A DNA stretch of 64,000 nucleotides from contig NC_090775.1 of assembly GCF_001761485.1 (NCBI RefSeq), forward strand, positions 3,938,966-4,002,965, given 5' to 3'. Both the position numbers and the translations under genes were made by a program. The notes under the pieces were generated by a model. The model made no database searches, was not told where the DNA came from, and saw only the letters and a program-made list of their open reading frames with translations. Position 1 is the first letter of the stretch. Each line of letters starts with the position of its first letter. The DNA is from Yarrowia lipolytica (lineage: Eukaryota; Ascomycota; Dipodascomycetes; Dipodascales). Shown piece after piece: positions 21,357 through 34,168 of this stretch.

Positions 21357-23099
21357 TTGCCTTGACTGTGAGGGTGTCAGTGGCTTACAGTACCTTCTAT
21401 CGCGATATCAGAGTGTAGGTTTAGGGTTGTACGCGACCTTTCGTGAGCTGCTAAAGTAAACAAGTTTTGGCTTCAATGCATGTGAGCTGCACTGAGGGTG
21501 TGTGTGAGTGATCTGGTACCAGACAATCGATAGTAGGAGAACATGGTGATTAATGGGTGGAAGGGGGATGCGGGGGTTGGCACAGATGTTGTGTTATGTT
21601 CGATGTTGGGTTGTTCATCAGACTTATCCCCTTCTGTTATGTTGATGTATTATAAGTACAAGTATATACAGTAGGCACGTTAAATCGGAACCATATAGAG
21701 GCTGAGACGGCGCCTCAGAGATACAAGTACTGCCAAAGCACATAACAACAGCTGACCACACGATGCTAGGCTCACAAGTACATATACTGTACTGTAATGC
21801 ACTTGTACAAGTAGCTAGAACGACACTGCTGTTCGACGTGCAACGCGATCATAACCTGTCGGCTTCATGAAGAGACACGAACTCAAATATGCACCATGAA
21901 ATAACGCGTCCCCATGTACTTGCCCGTGTACGTGTCATGTTGTGGATAAAAAAGTACCATTCACGACTACAGATCACCAGGCAAGACACAGGAATGTGAA
22001 AAATGCCTGATCACATATAGTTTTCTGTACTATACTGTGTGTTCCAGACTTCCTCACCCTCCTACGAGTTCGAGTACGACTACGACTGGCACATCATGAT
22101 ACTCGTACAATTACTGTAGAAAACTTCGACTCAGATCTTCAACATCAGGTTTACACATATTAACAGAGAGGAGTACCAGTACTTGTAGAAAAGGCTACAT
22201 AACACACGTGCAGGACGGTAAAAAGCACAAGACCACACAAGATGCGATGGTCTATACTCTGTCCGACCTCTCGTACACTTTCAGGCGTTTCCAACCAACT
22301 ATCTTCAACCTCGCTCCACTCTCACTCACTCCTGGTAGAGTTTCGGGGCTCCCATTCATTGTAAATTTTCTATCACGTTGTTATAAGGAGTCCTTCGGCG
22401 ATGAGTGATACGAACAAACCGAATGACATAAATAGAGCTGAACAAAGAACCAGACAAGAATACTTCATTGTTCCCCCAATCGCGTGAACGGATAATTGTG
22501 TACATCCATGCACGCTGTCCGGCTCTACTCCGACTCGCTGTCATTTTCCCCCACATTAACTTTAGAAACTTTCTGGAGCAAACTGCAGGACGGATGTCCG
22601 GATCGCGCTATGGAGCTACAGTAGCAGTTACAGGCAACTAGTGGGTATACGTAATCACGAGAAAGCAGGCTCAATCGATCCAATTGGGGTACATAGAAGC
22701 AACCAGCACTTCTTGACGGTCACTTCCCACCAAAAATGTTGCCGTAAACCACCCAGTTCTTCCGCCAACAACCGCTCACACATTTACCATGTGATTTTGG
22801 CAGGCTTAAACTTTGAGTGGGGATCATGTAGGCCGTCAAGGTGATCAGTCAGGCGTGCCCGTGACTGCTGAACCAGCCGAGCCGGAGATTTTTCTAGGAT
22901 GAATCACACATGACTACAAATCTCCTGACTCAATTAGGCGGACAAACACAATTTTCCGAACTGCGGTTCCCCCCAAACTCGACAAAGAAGGACCGTGCCT
23001 GGAGAAAGCCGAGTCGGAAAACTCTAAGGAAGTGTTTGACTCCAAGCCCTATTTAACACGAGCGGTTGCTGATTCGGTCACTAAAAAACAAGTGCAAAA
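21357..23099. other. Intergenic, about 1.7 kb, SGS1/ICL2 divergent promoters
   Basis: No gene is supported. GTAC-rich words are dense at 21650-21820. The stretch just before 23100 includes CCCTATTTAACACG (about 23047), a weak TATA-type element for ICL2. Being 1.7 kb, it probably holds both promoters with carbon-source control for ICL2, which I infer from the enzyme's role. Confidence 0.5.
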
Positions 23100-24797
23100 A
23101 TGCTTCGAACACGATTCATCAACAGCGTCAACAGCGCACGAGCAATGTCTCGAAACATCAACACCCTGTCGCAATTCCCTTACCCCACCCTTCAGCAAGA
23201 GGAGAGCTTCTTCAAGAGCCAGGTCGAGGACATTGAAAAGTGGTGGGCCTCTCCTAGATATGAGGGCATCAAGCGACCCTACACCGCCGAGAAGGTGGCC
23301 ATCCACCGAGGTACTCTCCCCCAGACCTACGCATCTTCCGTCCAGGCCGAGAAGCTCTTCAACATCTTCACCGAGCGAGGCAAGCAGGGTCTTCCTGTCC
23401 ACACAACCGGTTCTGTCGACCCCGTCCAGATGACACAGAGCGCACCTCATCAGGAGGTGGTTTACATTTCCGGCTGGGCCTGTTCGTCCCTGTTGACTAC
23501 CACCAACGAGGTGTCACCTGATTTCGGAGACTACCCTTACGACACCGTTCCCAACCAGGTTGATCGAATCTTCCGAGCCCAGGGTCTTCACGACAAGAAG
23601 GCGTGGCACGAGTGGATGTCTCTGTCCCACGAGGAGCGAGTCAAGCGAGACCAGGAGGGCAAGGGCCGAATCGATTACCTGCGACCCATCATTGCCGACG
23701 CTGACACCGGCCACGGCGGTCTGTCTGCCGTTATGAAGCTGGCCAAGCTTTTTGCCGAGCGAGGCGCTGCTGCCATCCATCTCGAGGACCAGCTGCACGG
23801 CGGTAAGAAGTGCGGTCACCTTGCTGGCAAGGTCATTGTGCCCACCGGCTCTCACATTTCCCGACTCAATGCCACCCGAATGCAATGGGACATCATGGGC
23901 TGCTCCAACCTGGTGATTGCCCGAACCGATTCCGAGTCTGCCAAGCTGCTTTCTTCTGCTGCCGATCCCTCCGACCACGAGTACATCCTCGGTGTCGTCA
24001 AGCCCATCAAGCCCCTGGCCGAGGTCCTCCTCACCGCCGAGGCCAACGGCGCCACTGCCGATATGGTCAACAAGCTCGAGCTCGAGTGGACCAAGGAGGC
24101 CGAGATGATGACCTACGACGAGGCCGTGCAGCGAGCCCTGACCGAGGCCGGCAAGTCCGACAAGATCGAGGAGTACCTGACCAAGGCCAAGGGCAAGTCC
24201 AACTTTGAGGCCCGACAGATTGCCGACGAGCTGGCCGGCAAGCACATTTTCTTCGACTGGGACGCTCCCAAGACCCGGGAGGGCCACTACCATGTCCAGT
24301 GCGGCATTGAGCCTGCCATCAAGCGAGCTCTGGCCTTTGCTCCTTACGCCGATCTCATCTGGCTCGAGACCAAGACCCCCGACCTTGCCCAGGCCCAGGC
24401 CTTTGCCAAGCGAATCCGAGAGAAGTTCCCCGGCAAGTGGCTGGTGTACAACCTGTCACCTTCCTTCAACTGGTCTGCCCATGGCTACTCCGACGAGCAG
24501 CTGAAGTCGTTTGTGTGGGACCTGGCCAAGTCTGGCTTTGTCATGCAGCTCATCTCTCTGGCCGGCCTGCACTCCAACGCCGTCGCCACCCATGAGCTCT
24601 CCACCCGATTCAAGACCGAGGGAATGAAGGCATACGTGGACCTTGTCCAGCGAAAGGAGAAGGAGCTTGGATGTGACGTCCTGACCCACCAGAAGTGGTC
24701 CGGTGCCAACTACCTGGACTCCATCATCTCCACTGTCCAGTCCGGATCTTCCGGCACCTCTTCCACCGGTGGCGACTCCACCGAGAACCAGTTTTAA
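23100..24797 (+). CDS. ICL2: Mitochondrial 2-methylisocitrate lyase (isocitrate lyase family)
   Basis: 565 residues. The start [19 protein letters not shown] is Arg-rich, without acidic residues and amphipathic, typical of a mitochondrial presequence; the protein lacks a peroxisomal C-terminal tripeptide (it ends ENQF). The family signature KKCGHL lies at residues 236-241 with the catalytic Cys238. The metal and glyoxylate-binding segment around [10 protein letters not shown] (about 200) and the C-terminal NLSPSFNW block are present. Mitochondrial members cleave 2-methylisocitrate to pyruvate and succinate in the methylcitrate cycle, removing propionyl-CoA from odd-chain fatty acids and branched amino acids. 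The presequence separates this gene from the glyoxylate-cycle ICL1. Codon use is strongly biased (CGA, GAG, CCC), suggesting high expression. Confidence 0.93.
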   Translation: MLRTRFINSVNSARAMSRNINTLSQFPYPTLQQEESFFKSQVEDIEKWWASPRYEGIKRPYTAEKVAIHRGTLPQTYASSVQAEKLFNIFTERGKQGLPVHTTGSVDPVQMTQSAPHQEVVYISGWACSSLLTTTNEVSPDFGDYPYDTVPNQVDRIFRAQGLHDKKAWHEWMSLSHEERVKRDQEGKGRIDYLRPIIADADTGHGGLSAVMKLAKLFAERGAAAIHLEDQLHGGKKCGHLAGKVIVPTGSHISRLNATRMQWDIMGCSNLVIARTDSESAKLLSSAADPSDHEYILGVVKPIKPLAEVLLTAEANGATADMVNKLELEWTKEAEMMTYDEAVQRALTEAGKSDKIEEYLTKAKGKSNFEARQIADELAGKHIFFDWDAPKTREGHYHVQCGIEPAIKRALAFAPYADLIWLETKTPDLAQAQAFAKRIREKFPGKWLVYNLSPSFNWSAHGYSDEQLKSFVWDLAKSGFVMQLISLAGLHSNAVATHELSTRFKTEGMKAYVDLVQRKEKELGCDVLTHQKWSGANYLDSIISTVQSGSSGTSSTGGDSTENQF

Positions 24798-25543
24798 GCA
24801 TGGTACGATGTGTAACTAGCTAACTGGATGAAAGAACGGCAAACTGAACTTCCAAAGGAAGTGTTTGTCCATGTAATTAACGATGACTTATTAAAGAACT
24901 GTGCGATAATTGTAACCTAGAATCGCTCGTAGTAATGTAATAATGTGGTATATCAATCCATAATTATGTACAGTACAGTACAGTACAGTACCCGTACTTG
25001 TACCATGTATGTGCTGTATATACGAGTATAATGTATTACAAGTACATACTGTACTCGTAGTAGTACTACAAATCATTTCTTCAGTAGGAATAAAGCATTG
25101 TCGCCAGCAGTCAGTCATCAGCAAACATAGCCGACATAGTTGTGCCGGGTAGGTTAAATAGACTGATTAATAAATGATTCACCACAACAACAACCAAAGA
25201 GCCAAATACTGTACACCATATTGTACCCACACATCGTGATCGTACGTGAAAATGCACTCAGAAACATGATTAGTAAGCTAACTTTATCACACGACCATGG
25301 TGATTGTGGTTAATTGGCGTGATATAGTATTTGGGTCGAAAACAAAGGGAGGACATACAACTCAATTTGATCCGTTTGGTATTCTCCTGAGTCTTTATTT
25401 TTCGAATCAATTTTTTTGATCTTTCATCTCCATTGGTTACAGGAACTCTCTCTCCTCTCACTCTTCAGTTCCATGTCCCAAACTCCTCGAATCAAATAAA
25501 GTTGTCTCAAAATTTCACCTCTTGAAACCTGGTTTCAACAACA
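24798..25543. other. ICL2 terminator / OXA1 upstream region with GTACA tandem repeat
   Basis: No gene is supported. A run of GTACA pentamers at about 24968-24990 lies about 175 bp past the ICL2 stop. GTAC-rich words continue to about 25060. Confidence 0.55.
24968..24990. repeat. (GTACA)n tandem pentamer
   Basis: About four and a half tandem GTACA units lie in the ICL2 3' flank. They are part of the GTAC-rich words found between many genes here. Confidence 0.75.
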
Positions 25544-26878
25544 ATGATTCGAAGACTGGCTCTTGGAAGGGTGAGTATGGAAGGGACAATGTGGATCCGG
25601 CAGAAGAAACAAGTCATCAAGAGGTGGATTTAAGCATGCCAAACAGATAACAATACTCTTGCTCCAACAATCAAGTGCCTTACGACAGGCCATCGGCTTG
25701 TTCATGTTCGTTACGCTCAAGTTCACTAACTAACCCAGTCTCTACGGCCCAGCCTGTTCCCAGCACTACACAGCCAGCCCTTCCAGCGTCGATTCAATTC
25801 GTCGATTCCCCAGAAGGCCGAAGCTGCCCTGGACACCGTCGAGCGCGACATCGAGAAGACCGCAGATGCTGCTTCTAACCTGACCGAAAAGGTGCTGGAC
25901 AAGGTGGCTCCCATCCAAACCCATATCCAGCAGTTCCCCGACCACGTTTCCACGCACGCCCCCGACACCATCGGCTACTTCCAGTCGCTTGACATCACCG
26001 GCTCTCTGTGGTCTCTTTGGCCCTCGGACATCTACCTCAATCTGCTCGAGCACGTGCACGTGTACACTGGCTTGCCATGGTGGGCTGCCATTGCTTCCAC
26101 CACTGTCATTGTGCGAGTTCTGCTGTTCCCTCTGTTTGTCCAGGCTGCCAACGAGCAGGGCAAGATGTCTGAGGTCAAGCCCGAGCTCAACGTGATTGAC
26201 GAGAAGCTCAAGTCGGCTGCCAACATGACTGAGATGCAGATGGTTGCCCACGAAAAGAAGAAGATTCTCAAGAAGTACGGAATCTCCCAGATGAAGCTGT
26301 TCTACCCCATGGCTATGTTCCCTCTCACCATTGGTATTTTCCTTGGTATTCGACGAATGTGCGAGATTGGCGGAGTGCAGGGTCTGTCCACGGAGGGTGT
26401 GCTGTGGTTCCAGAACCTGGCTGCCCCGGATCCCTACCTGGGTCTGCAGGTCATCACTGCCGCCATGTACATGGCATCCATCCGACTCGGATCTGAGACT
26501 GGCACCAACAACCTCTCTCCCGGCATGAAGAAGATTCTGCAGTGGGCTCCCTGGATCTCTGTGCCCTTCCTGATGAAGATGCCCGCCGCCCTGCTGCTAC
26601 ATTTCTTCGTCAACGGTATCCTTATGCTGATCCAGGGAGTGGCTCTGCGAAACCCCTTCTTTCGAAAGAAGTTGGGCATTCACGAGATAGTTCCCCTTCC
26701 CGCGGCTGCTCCTGGCGCCTCCGGCAAGACCGACTCCGTTCGAGATACGATTCGAAACGCCATCGACAAGCGAAAGCGAGATGCTGCCATGCAGAAGAAG
26801 GAGGACGATAAGAACGCCGAGCTCTCCAAGCTTGCTGCCAAGCGAGCCGAGGGTGTTGTTCTCAAGCGACGAAAGTAG
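25544..26878 (+). CDS. OXA1: Mitochondrial inner membrane insertase Oxa1, one intron
   Basis: Exon 1 is 25544-25570 (nine codons: MIRRLALGR), the intron is 25571-25738 (GTGAGT donor, CTAACTAACCCAG acceptor), and exon 2 is 25739-26878. The protein has 388 residues, close to the 402 of yeast Oxa1. The spliced N-terminus is rich in Arg and Ser with no acidic residues (mitochondrial presequence). The YidC/Oxa1 core has transmembrane helices starting at LPWWAAIASTTVIVRVLLFP (about residue 117), then FYPMAMFPLTIGIFLGIRRM, and two later hydrophobic segments. A Lys/Arg-rich C-terminal helix (about 345-388, ending VVLKRRK) is the mitoribosome-binding tail. Oxa1 inserts mitochondrially encoded and some imported proteins into the inner membrane. 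The frame would look truncated if the intron were missed. Confidence 0.95.
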
Positions 26879-27575
26879 CCGTATGTATATAGTTAGTATG
26901 ATGTTTAGTTTAGCAAGCGGAAAAAGTGGTGCTCGCAAGTGTTTAAGCTGATTAGTCGGAGGACTTTAGACATGGGCGCACTTAAAAACACTCAGCCAGG
27001 CTTGTCGCGTCAAAAAAAGCAATTACAAGTATGTACTGTAGCGGTAGCAGTGCCTGACATTGTGCCTGAATAATAGATATAGATGTATAACCAACCAATT
27101 ATATTGAGCGGCAACAACAACTTCGGTGTGATCTCTCCAACCATGTGTCTTCATCGGTTTTACTTTGTACTTCGTACATACCCCACGCTCGTCGGAGAAA
27201 AAAGACGATTACGGATATGCACTGCTAAATTGAGACATGGAAGAGAGAGCAGTACTTACTGTACAGGCCTCGGACAAGTACAAGCCAAGCAGCCGTTGAA
27301 TTATAGCATGCGGGCAACACAGAGCGCATCTCATCCCCCAATAGAGACGGACATTTATTACACCACTTAACCGCGCCCAACGGCCCAAAAGTGCTTTTTC
27401 GTTCGTATTAGTTGGTCACCCCTCCTACAGAGCAGTCCCAAAACCACACCATAGAAGCGTATCTGTACGGCCCATAAGGAAAAGGGTGCATGAGACAATT
27501 TCAGTTTTAAACACCACCTTACAGACCCTGAATATACCCCCTGATAGGTTAGCCAAGCCTAGCAATCGACACGCC
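26879..27575. other. Intergenic, about 700 bp, OXA1 3' flank and BEM2 promoter
   Basis: No gene is supported. GTAC-rich words lie at about 27030-27045 and 27250-27290. An open frame extends upstream of 27576 to 27486 but begins with GTG; I take it as leader. Confidence 0.55.
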
Positions 27576-30500
27576 ATGGGATGGGGAAAGAAATCGTCGT
27601 CATCGGCGGTCCCTAAGCCGCCTGCACAACCGCCCAAATCACCAGCCAAACCGCCGTCTTCTTCAGCATCGCAGCCTAGCTCCCGTGATCCGGCCATAGT
27701 TCCACGCGCAGACTGCAAGAAGAACTATTACTACCAGCAGATGTTGCATCGCCAGCTGAATGATGATGGTAGCACCGACAACCTGGCCACGCGCAACAGC
27801 TTTTCGTCGTCCGAGAACAAGACAATCCGAGAAGACATTCGCATGGGAGATCAGGAGGTGCTGCGTGACATCCGCGAGCTCAAGAGCGCTGGAAGCAACG
27901 TCCGCAGATCGCGATCGCCCCAGTTGCGGCCGCCTAGCGTCCACCAACGGCTTCCCTCGGACGATTCCATGTCCAATTCGAGTGAGTACAGTTATCGCGA
28001 CACAAGACCCACACTAATGACAAGCTAACACAGCCGACTACTATGTGGAACCTCTAAACAGGTGAGTGGATTCACAAGCGCAGCGCAAGGACGTATTCGT
28101 TACGTCACTAGAGGACCAGGTGCATAGCCCGATGGCGGCCAGTCTCAGACCTAATTTCCGCAGTTTTCCGATCCACTGAAATATTCTGGTCCACAAATAT
28201 TTGTCCGAATATTTAGACCGGAACAAGGCGCGTTTTTTGTGTTTCTGGTTCGGTACCACGCTACTGTTGGTGCGCACATTGCAATGTACTCTCACGAGCT
28301 ACCTATGCTGTAGTCTCCTTTTTTAGCGCCCCCCCCCACTAACCCAGTCCTCTGCCTTCCATATCCACGTCAGACACGTCTCTGACAGCTTCCACGGCAT
28401 TTTCCCGTGACCGTGAGTATAACAACGTTGCTACAGCAAGGGCCTCAACTATTACGCTCGTACACCCCTGACGATACAGACGCTCGATGAGAGAGATGTT
28501 ACTACGCTATTTGAGTTTAAGGGGTAAGCGATTTGGGCTTCCATTTGGACTCTGATTTGGAACTCCCGATCCTGATTCTTAGCTCTTAGCTCTTGTGACG
28601 TGTGAGGGAAAAAAAAAGCAACGACACCGTTTTTTTGCTTCTCGTACATCTGCCCCTGCAATGTCCACTTGTGGCACCCCTCGCTGTCTCTCCAACCGTC
28701 GCGTATAATATCGAGCTCAGTTATCGAGGCTACTAAGCAGCCTTCGTTAACCCCTTGAAGATCCTAACCCAATAGACCCGTCAGTGGTGAACTCAAAAGC
28801 TGCGGTGGCCAGTGTGAAATCCGCTAAATCGGATATCAGCATGAGAAGTACATCGAAATCCGTGGAGCGAAATCCATTCACCGGAGTGATTACTACCAAG
28901 TGAGTATGAGTGGAGGAAGTGGTTAACGAATGGCCCTGGGAACGGTCAGTGCTATGTGTGGTGTTCTCCTTTTACCCCTGGTTTACGATGCACGGTCCTT
29001 TTATGAGAAAACGCGTTAAGCTTTCGCCAGCCGTCTCACAATCTGCAGTCCCAAGAAAGACGACACATGAGTCTCGCGAAAGCGCACGACACGACACCAT
29101 ACACAAAAACAACCACACACACACACAAAAAGTCCACACCAGACAAGCACACAGACACCACAACATAAACCACACAAATCAGCCTGCTAACTCCAGACAC
29201 GACAGTATGTATCCTCACACTGCCCCAAACGATGGGATGAAAAAGACAGCTCCAGCTAACACAGTGGAACACGAAGGTTGGCTCAACAACTCGCTAACGC
29301 CAGGCGCACAATGGCGCTTGTCCCGAGGAGTGGTAAGAAATGGTCAACTGCTGGTATACAAGCCGCCGTCCGATCTATCCAACCGATTCCTCGACCCCGA
29401 CGCCCCCCGAACACAACCCTCGTCGACACACACTGCCATTTCAGCACCGTTCAACGCCGCTCCAGTGTCCGATGGCATGCTGTCGCATGCCTCAGCTGAG
29501 CCTCATCCGTCACTCGAACTCGATTCCAGCGGCACTCGCATCATGGGAGGCACTGTGGAAGCTGTGTGCCACCAGCTTCTGTTTGGAGACGACGATCTGC
29601 TCGCGGAATCGATAGTCTACGTGCTGCCCCTATTCACAGATGTGGTTTATGCACTGGACAAGATGTGCGAGTACATAATTGGACCCGTCAGAGACAGCCG
29701 CTCGAGCTTGGCACGCTACCAAGAACGAGCCGTGGCCCGAGCTGCCATGGCTGTGCGAAAGATCCAAGACGACTTTTCAGGCATGCTGCTGGAAACATCC
29801 ATCTGCTCGGCTTTGCTTAAACTCATTGACGGTATTGGTGCTCTGTCGGACCAGGTGAGCACCGATCTCAAGGTCAGCGTCTTCAAAAAACAGCGCCACA
29901 TGGGCGATCTGCTTACCCCCAGTCGAGAGGGTACTCTGTGGTCAGTACAACCAAAACTACCAGAATCCGTCAACGAGCGGCTGCAATCATTTCTGGTGTT
30001 CACCGAGCAACAGAACCAGCTTGGTGCTATGCAATCGTCGTCTGCGTCGTCGTCGTCATCGCACTCTTCACAATTCGGCTCGTCGTCGAGCCCCCAGACG
30101 TTCCCACCCGACCTCTTCCTCGACACTAGCATTGATCTTCTCGCATCGCAGGTCTACTACTTTCACCTGCAGTTTTCAGGCGCATGGTCGCCTGCGTCAG
30201 ACATGTCGCTGCTGTTTGGTGGTCGATGGAACTACTGGCGCCACAATCCGCTCATCTTCGACTCTCTGTCGGTCCACTTTTTAGGAGGAGTTCTGCTGGA
30301 GCACCTGTTTTCTGGCTCTGGCGCGGTGTCATCTGCCTACAGAGGCAAGCTACTCTCGCATTGGATCTCGCTTGGAAACGCCCTCAAGAACTGTGGCGAC
30401 ATGGTTGGCTGGCTAGGCATTGCGGGAGTTGTCTGCTCACCACCTGTACTGCGTCTACGAGACTCATGGGGCTTTGTGTCCACGGAAATCAAGGATTCTG

Positions 30501-33500
30501 TTACCAAGGAATGGGCCCCCGTGGTGTTTGACTTAGAGCGGCGTCTCAGAGTCACCGACATGTCGCGAAAGTCTACATATCACGTGCTTGCGCCCCAGGG
30601 CATTGGCCAGAGCTACCCCAAGGAGCGGGTGGTCCCATTTTTCGGCGACCTGTGTGTCCGATACGAAGATGGATCATCCTTCCGTCAGTGCGAGTCGCGT
30701 CTGAACCGTATCCGTACTGCATTTGAGCGGTGGCAGACGTACCTGGATCAGGTACCTCAGATCGACACCTTTGACTCTGCCGCCGAGCCCATCTCCGCAC
30801 TCCAACGAATGCTGTACTACCTGTTGAACCGCCATTCACAGGGAAACATTCCCTTCCACGTGTCCAACAAGGAGCCCATCTCTGCGCTGCTGAAAATGTC
30901 GCTGCAGTGCGAACCGTCGTCCAGTGGGCGATACCTGCCCCACTTTTATAATCAGCAGCTTCCTCTGCTGATGGGCAGTTTTGTACCCACCGTGTTCACA
31001 GACGTGACTCCGTCGTATCGGCTCTTTTCCAAGACCGATCTGCTCACTTTTGCAGGATTTGGCTCCCCAACCAAGAGAAGTGGCACTGGCATTTCGTCAC
31101 CTCTTCGGTCTCTGCCTTCTGGTACTTCTGGCACTGAGGTGGATCAGTTTGCCCGGCGGTATGTGAGCCAGTTCAGTACGCAGCATCCTCTGATTTGTTC
31201 CTTGCGAGACATCATGAATGTGGGCTCTAGCATGATCCAGGGCGATGACGTACTTCTCAAGGTGGTTTCTGAGGGCCCTGAGGGCTCAGATCCTACTGTC
31301 GTTGTCAAAGCTGCTTCTTTGGACCGGCTTATTGACATTCTGATCCTTGGTGTGGGACATTTTGCTCCTCGGGTCAAGATGGACATGGATCTATACACAC
31401 TGACGTTTTTCGCGACATTCCGGTCCTTCTGCTCGCCCACCCAGTTGCTGGACGCGTTTCGACGACGGTTTGTGGGCGCCCAGTCTGGCTCCACGTCTCT
31501 TACAATGCCTAGAACTTTTGATCAAAAGTTCCCCGACTGGGATTCCACTCACATCCCCGAGAAGCAGCCCGACTACAGACTGATGGCCCAGATACAGATT
31601 GGCATTCTTGAGGCCTGCTTCCTGTGGGTGTCGCAGTACTTTATCGACTTTGTCAATGAGTACGCTGTCAGAGAGCTCTTTCTGGACTTTTTGGCCACTC
31701 TGGAGGTTGAGATCTCTCGATGGGGAAGTGTTGTGTTCAACAGTGAAGACATTGTTCTCTACCGAGAGTCTCTCGAGGGTCTGCACAAGAAGCTGCGAAA
31801 ATTGTTCATCAAGAAGAGCTATCGGCCCGTGTCTGCCCCTCCCAAGATCCCTTACTTTGGTCCTTCATCCAAATACATCCAGATGCCCATCAATTGCGGT
31901 ATCAGCGATGTTGAGTCTTGGATTTCTGAGGTGGATCTGATGGCTGCCCACATCTTTGCTCTGGTGCCTCTGAAGGACTGGATGTCTCTATACGAGACTC
32001 TGGAGGTACAGGGCGTGGAGCCATTGGGCTTCTTTGCATTCCGAACGCCCTCTATGGCCACCGAAGACGAGGTTATTGTGCAGAGCGTCTACACCTACTT
32101 TGAGACGCTTTTCCGTGACAAGCCCGAGGACCGGGTGCTTTTGAACCTCCCCTTTGCAGTACAGGAACTGTTGCGACTCCACAACAACTTTGTTAGCTAC
32201 CTGACTGCCCAGTTGACGGACCTGTCCATTAGACCCGAAATTCGAGTGGCTCGAATGGAGACGTTGCTCAAGGGCATTGGCATTTGTCGTCGACGAATGA
32301 AGGCTGCTCGGGTGTTTGAAATGTCGCCCATGGCCGATCCCGAAGAGGGACCCCCTCCTCTGTCTCCCTCGGTTGCTCCTGCCATCCCCTCCTTTGTGGA
32401 GGTTGCTTTGGCGGCTGCAGCCATCCGACCCGAGTCCCGGCTCTTCACCGGCTCGTGGTTTGCTGCTGCCAAGGAGTGTGGTTCATCCACTGCCGACTCT
32501 CTGGAGTCCATCATACCGTACGTGGATGGCCAGCTCCAGAACAAGCCTCTGACTCCCTGTGTAGGCTGGCTGATTGAGCGAATGTTGGAGGCGTCGTGTC
32601 ACGTGCCCAACATGTGTGTGGAAACTCCCAAGCTCATCAACTTTGACAAGCGGCGGTACGCCTACAATCTGGTGGGGAATGTGTGCGACATTAGACCCCT
32701 AGATGAACAGCAGGACATGAACTTGCCCGAACAGACCAAGCGAATGAGCTTTTTGATCAACCTGTCCAAGGCTTCGTTTGCAATTGACCGTAAGGTGACC
32801 AAGGAGCATGCCGCCCGCGAAGCCAAGGCCTATGGCAAGTCTAAGAACCGGGTTTTTACCCACTGTGTGGGTGCTGAGCTGGAGAAGATCAAGCGAGATG
32901 TTCGACAGCGAGAGGTTCTCGATCGAAAGCGCCAACACGCCGTTCGAGCGCCCACCTCGTCTTCCAACTCGGAAAAGCGAGGCAAGTCGCGTCTGGGAGG
33001 CTTTCTCAAGGCTGTGCGACCCATATCCATGGCTCTGGGCTCGTCTTGGACTCCTCCGCAATCCCAGGAGGCATCTGGAATCAATCCCCTGGATCTCCCC
33101 ACCTTTTCGGTGGACAAGGTCAAGCCGTTCAGATCCATTCCTCTCGGTCACTCCGACATTTTCCCTGTGCATGCGCTGTCCAAGTCCATGTTCAAGATTG
33201 TGGACTCTTCGGGCGAGTACTCGTTCCAGGCTGCGTCTGAGGCCGACAGCGAGATTTGGCTCAAGGCGCTCACTCGGGCCAAGAACAGTGCTCCTCAGAC
33301 GAGCCAGTCCACTCGACAGATGGGTCGGGTGTTTGGCGTGCCCGTTGCTGTTGTCTGCGAACGAGAGCAGGCTGCTATTCCTTACATTTGTGAGGTGTTA
33401 CTTAACGAGATTGAGGCTCGAGGTCTGGACGAGGTTGGTCTGTATCGAATTTCCGGTTCTCTCAACAACGTCAATGCTCTCAAACAGGCCTTTGACAATG

Positions 33501-34168
33501 GTGAGCGTCCCGATATGAACGACGACCGATGGTATGATGTCAACACTCTGGCAGGCTGCTTTAAGCTGTATCTGCGAGAGATGCCCGAGCCGCTGCTTCC
33601 TCTGGAGCTGCTCCCTGACTTTGTGTCTTCCACCACAGGTCCACAGCCTGACCTGGCTGGCCTTCGAGCTGCTGCCGATCGAATGCCGGCACCCAACCTC
33701 AATTTGCTGCGACGTCTGGTGCAACATCTGTCTCTGGTGACCACGCACGGCGAGCAGAACCGAATGCATGCGGTAAACCTGGCCATTGTGTTCTCCATGT
33801 CCCTGTTGCCGCCCAATGCCTCGGCCAATGTTTCTACGGATCTCAGCAGTATGCAGACGGTTCTCAAGCTGCTCATTATCCACTGCGATGGAGTGTTTGG
33901 CAGCCTGGATGGAGGATCTACTACGGTTGTCGATGGTGCATCGACACCATCGTCTGGCCAGCTGGAGGCCCCCGACATGGCTTCGCTGACTCTGTCCGAG
34001 TCCAAGTCGACTTCAACGGTGGACTCTCTAGAGATGATGCAGGCGCCCACTTCTCGTCGACGACAGCCTGCGGGCCAAAACCCTAACAGACGATTTTCCG
34101 TGCTCAATGAGGGCACCAACTTTTCTGACCTGGCTCATCAGTTTGGGTCTCAGGAGAGTTTGCATTAA
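27576..34168 (+). CDS. BEM2: Bem2-like RhoGAP with RasGEF-type and PH domains, five exons
   Basis: I propose exons 27576-27981, 28034-28061, 28348-28412, 28776-28899 and 29197-34168. All donors are GTGAGT; acceptors follow CTAAC-type branch sites (for exon 4, CTAACCCAATAG, or alternatively nine bases later in the same frame). The reading frame joins cleanly, giving 1864 residues. The N-terminus is Pro/Ser-rich and disordered. A RasGEF N-terminal-like segment is near 910 (SLDRLIDILILGVGHFAP), followed by a diverged CDC25-like region, a PH domain near 1510-1575 and a C-terminal RhoGAP domain (about 1590-1750) with arginine finger GLYRISGS near 1621. This order is that of S. cerevisiae Bem2, a GAP for Rho1/Cdc42 in polarity and cell-wall control. 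An ATG at 28910 reads through intron 4 but is intronic in this model. Confidence 0.85.

Noticed and set aside
28910-29196. Long frame beginning at ATG 28910 ahead of the BEM2 main exon
   Set aside because: This part has consensus intron borders (GTGAGT at 28900, CTAACTCCAG at 29196) and Thr/His/Lys-rich nonsense content. The upstream exons join in frame without it.
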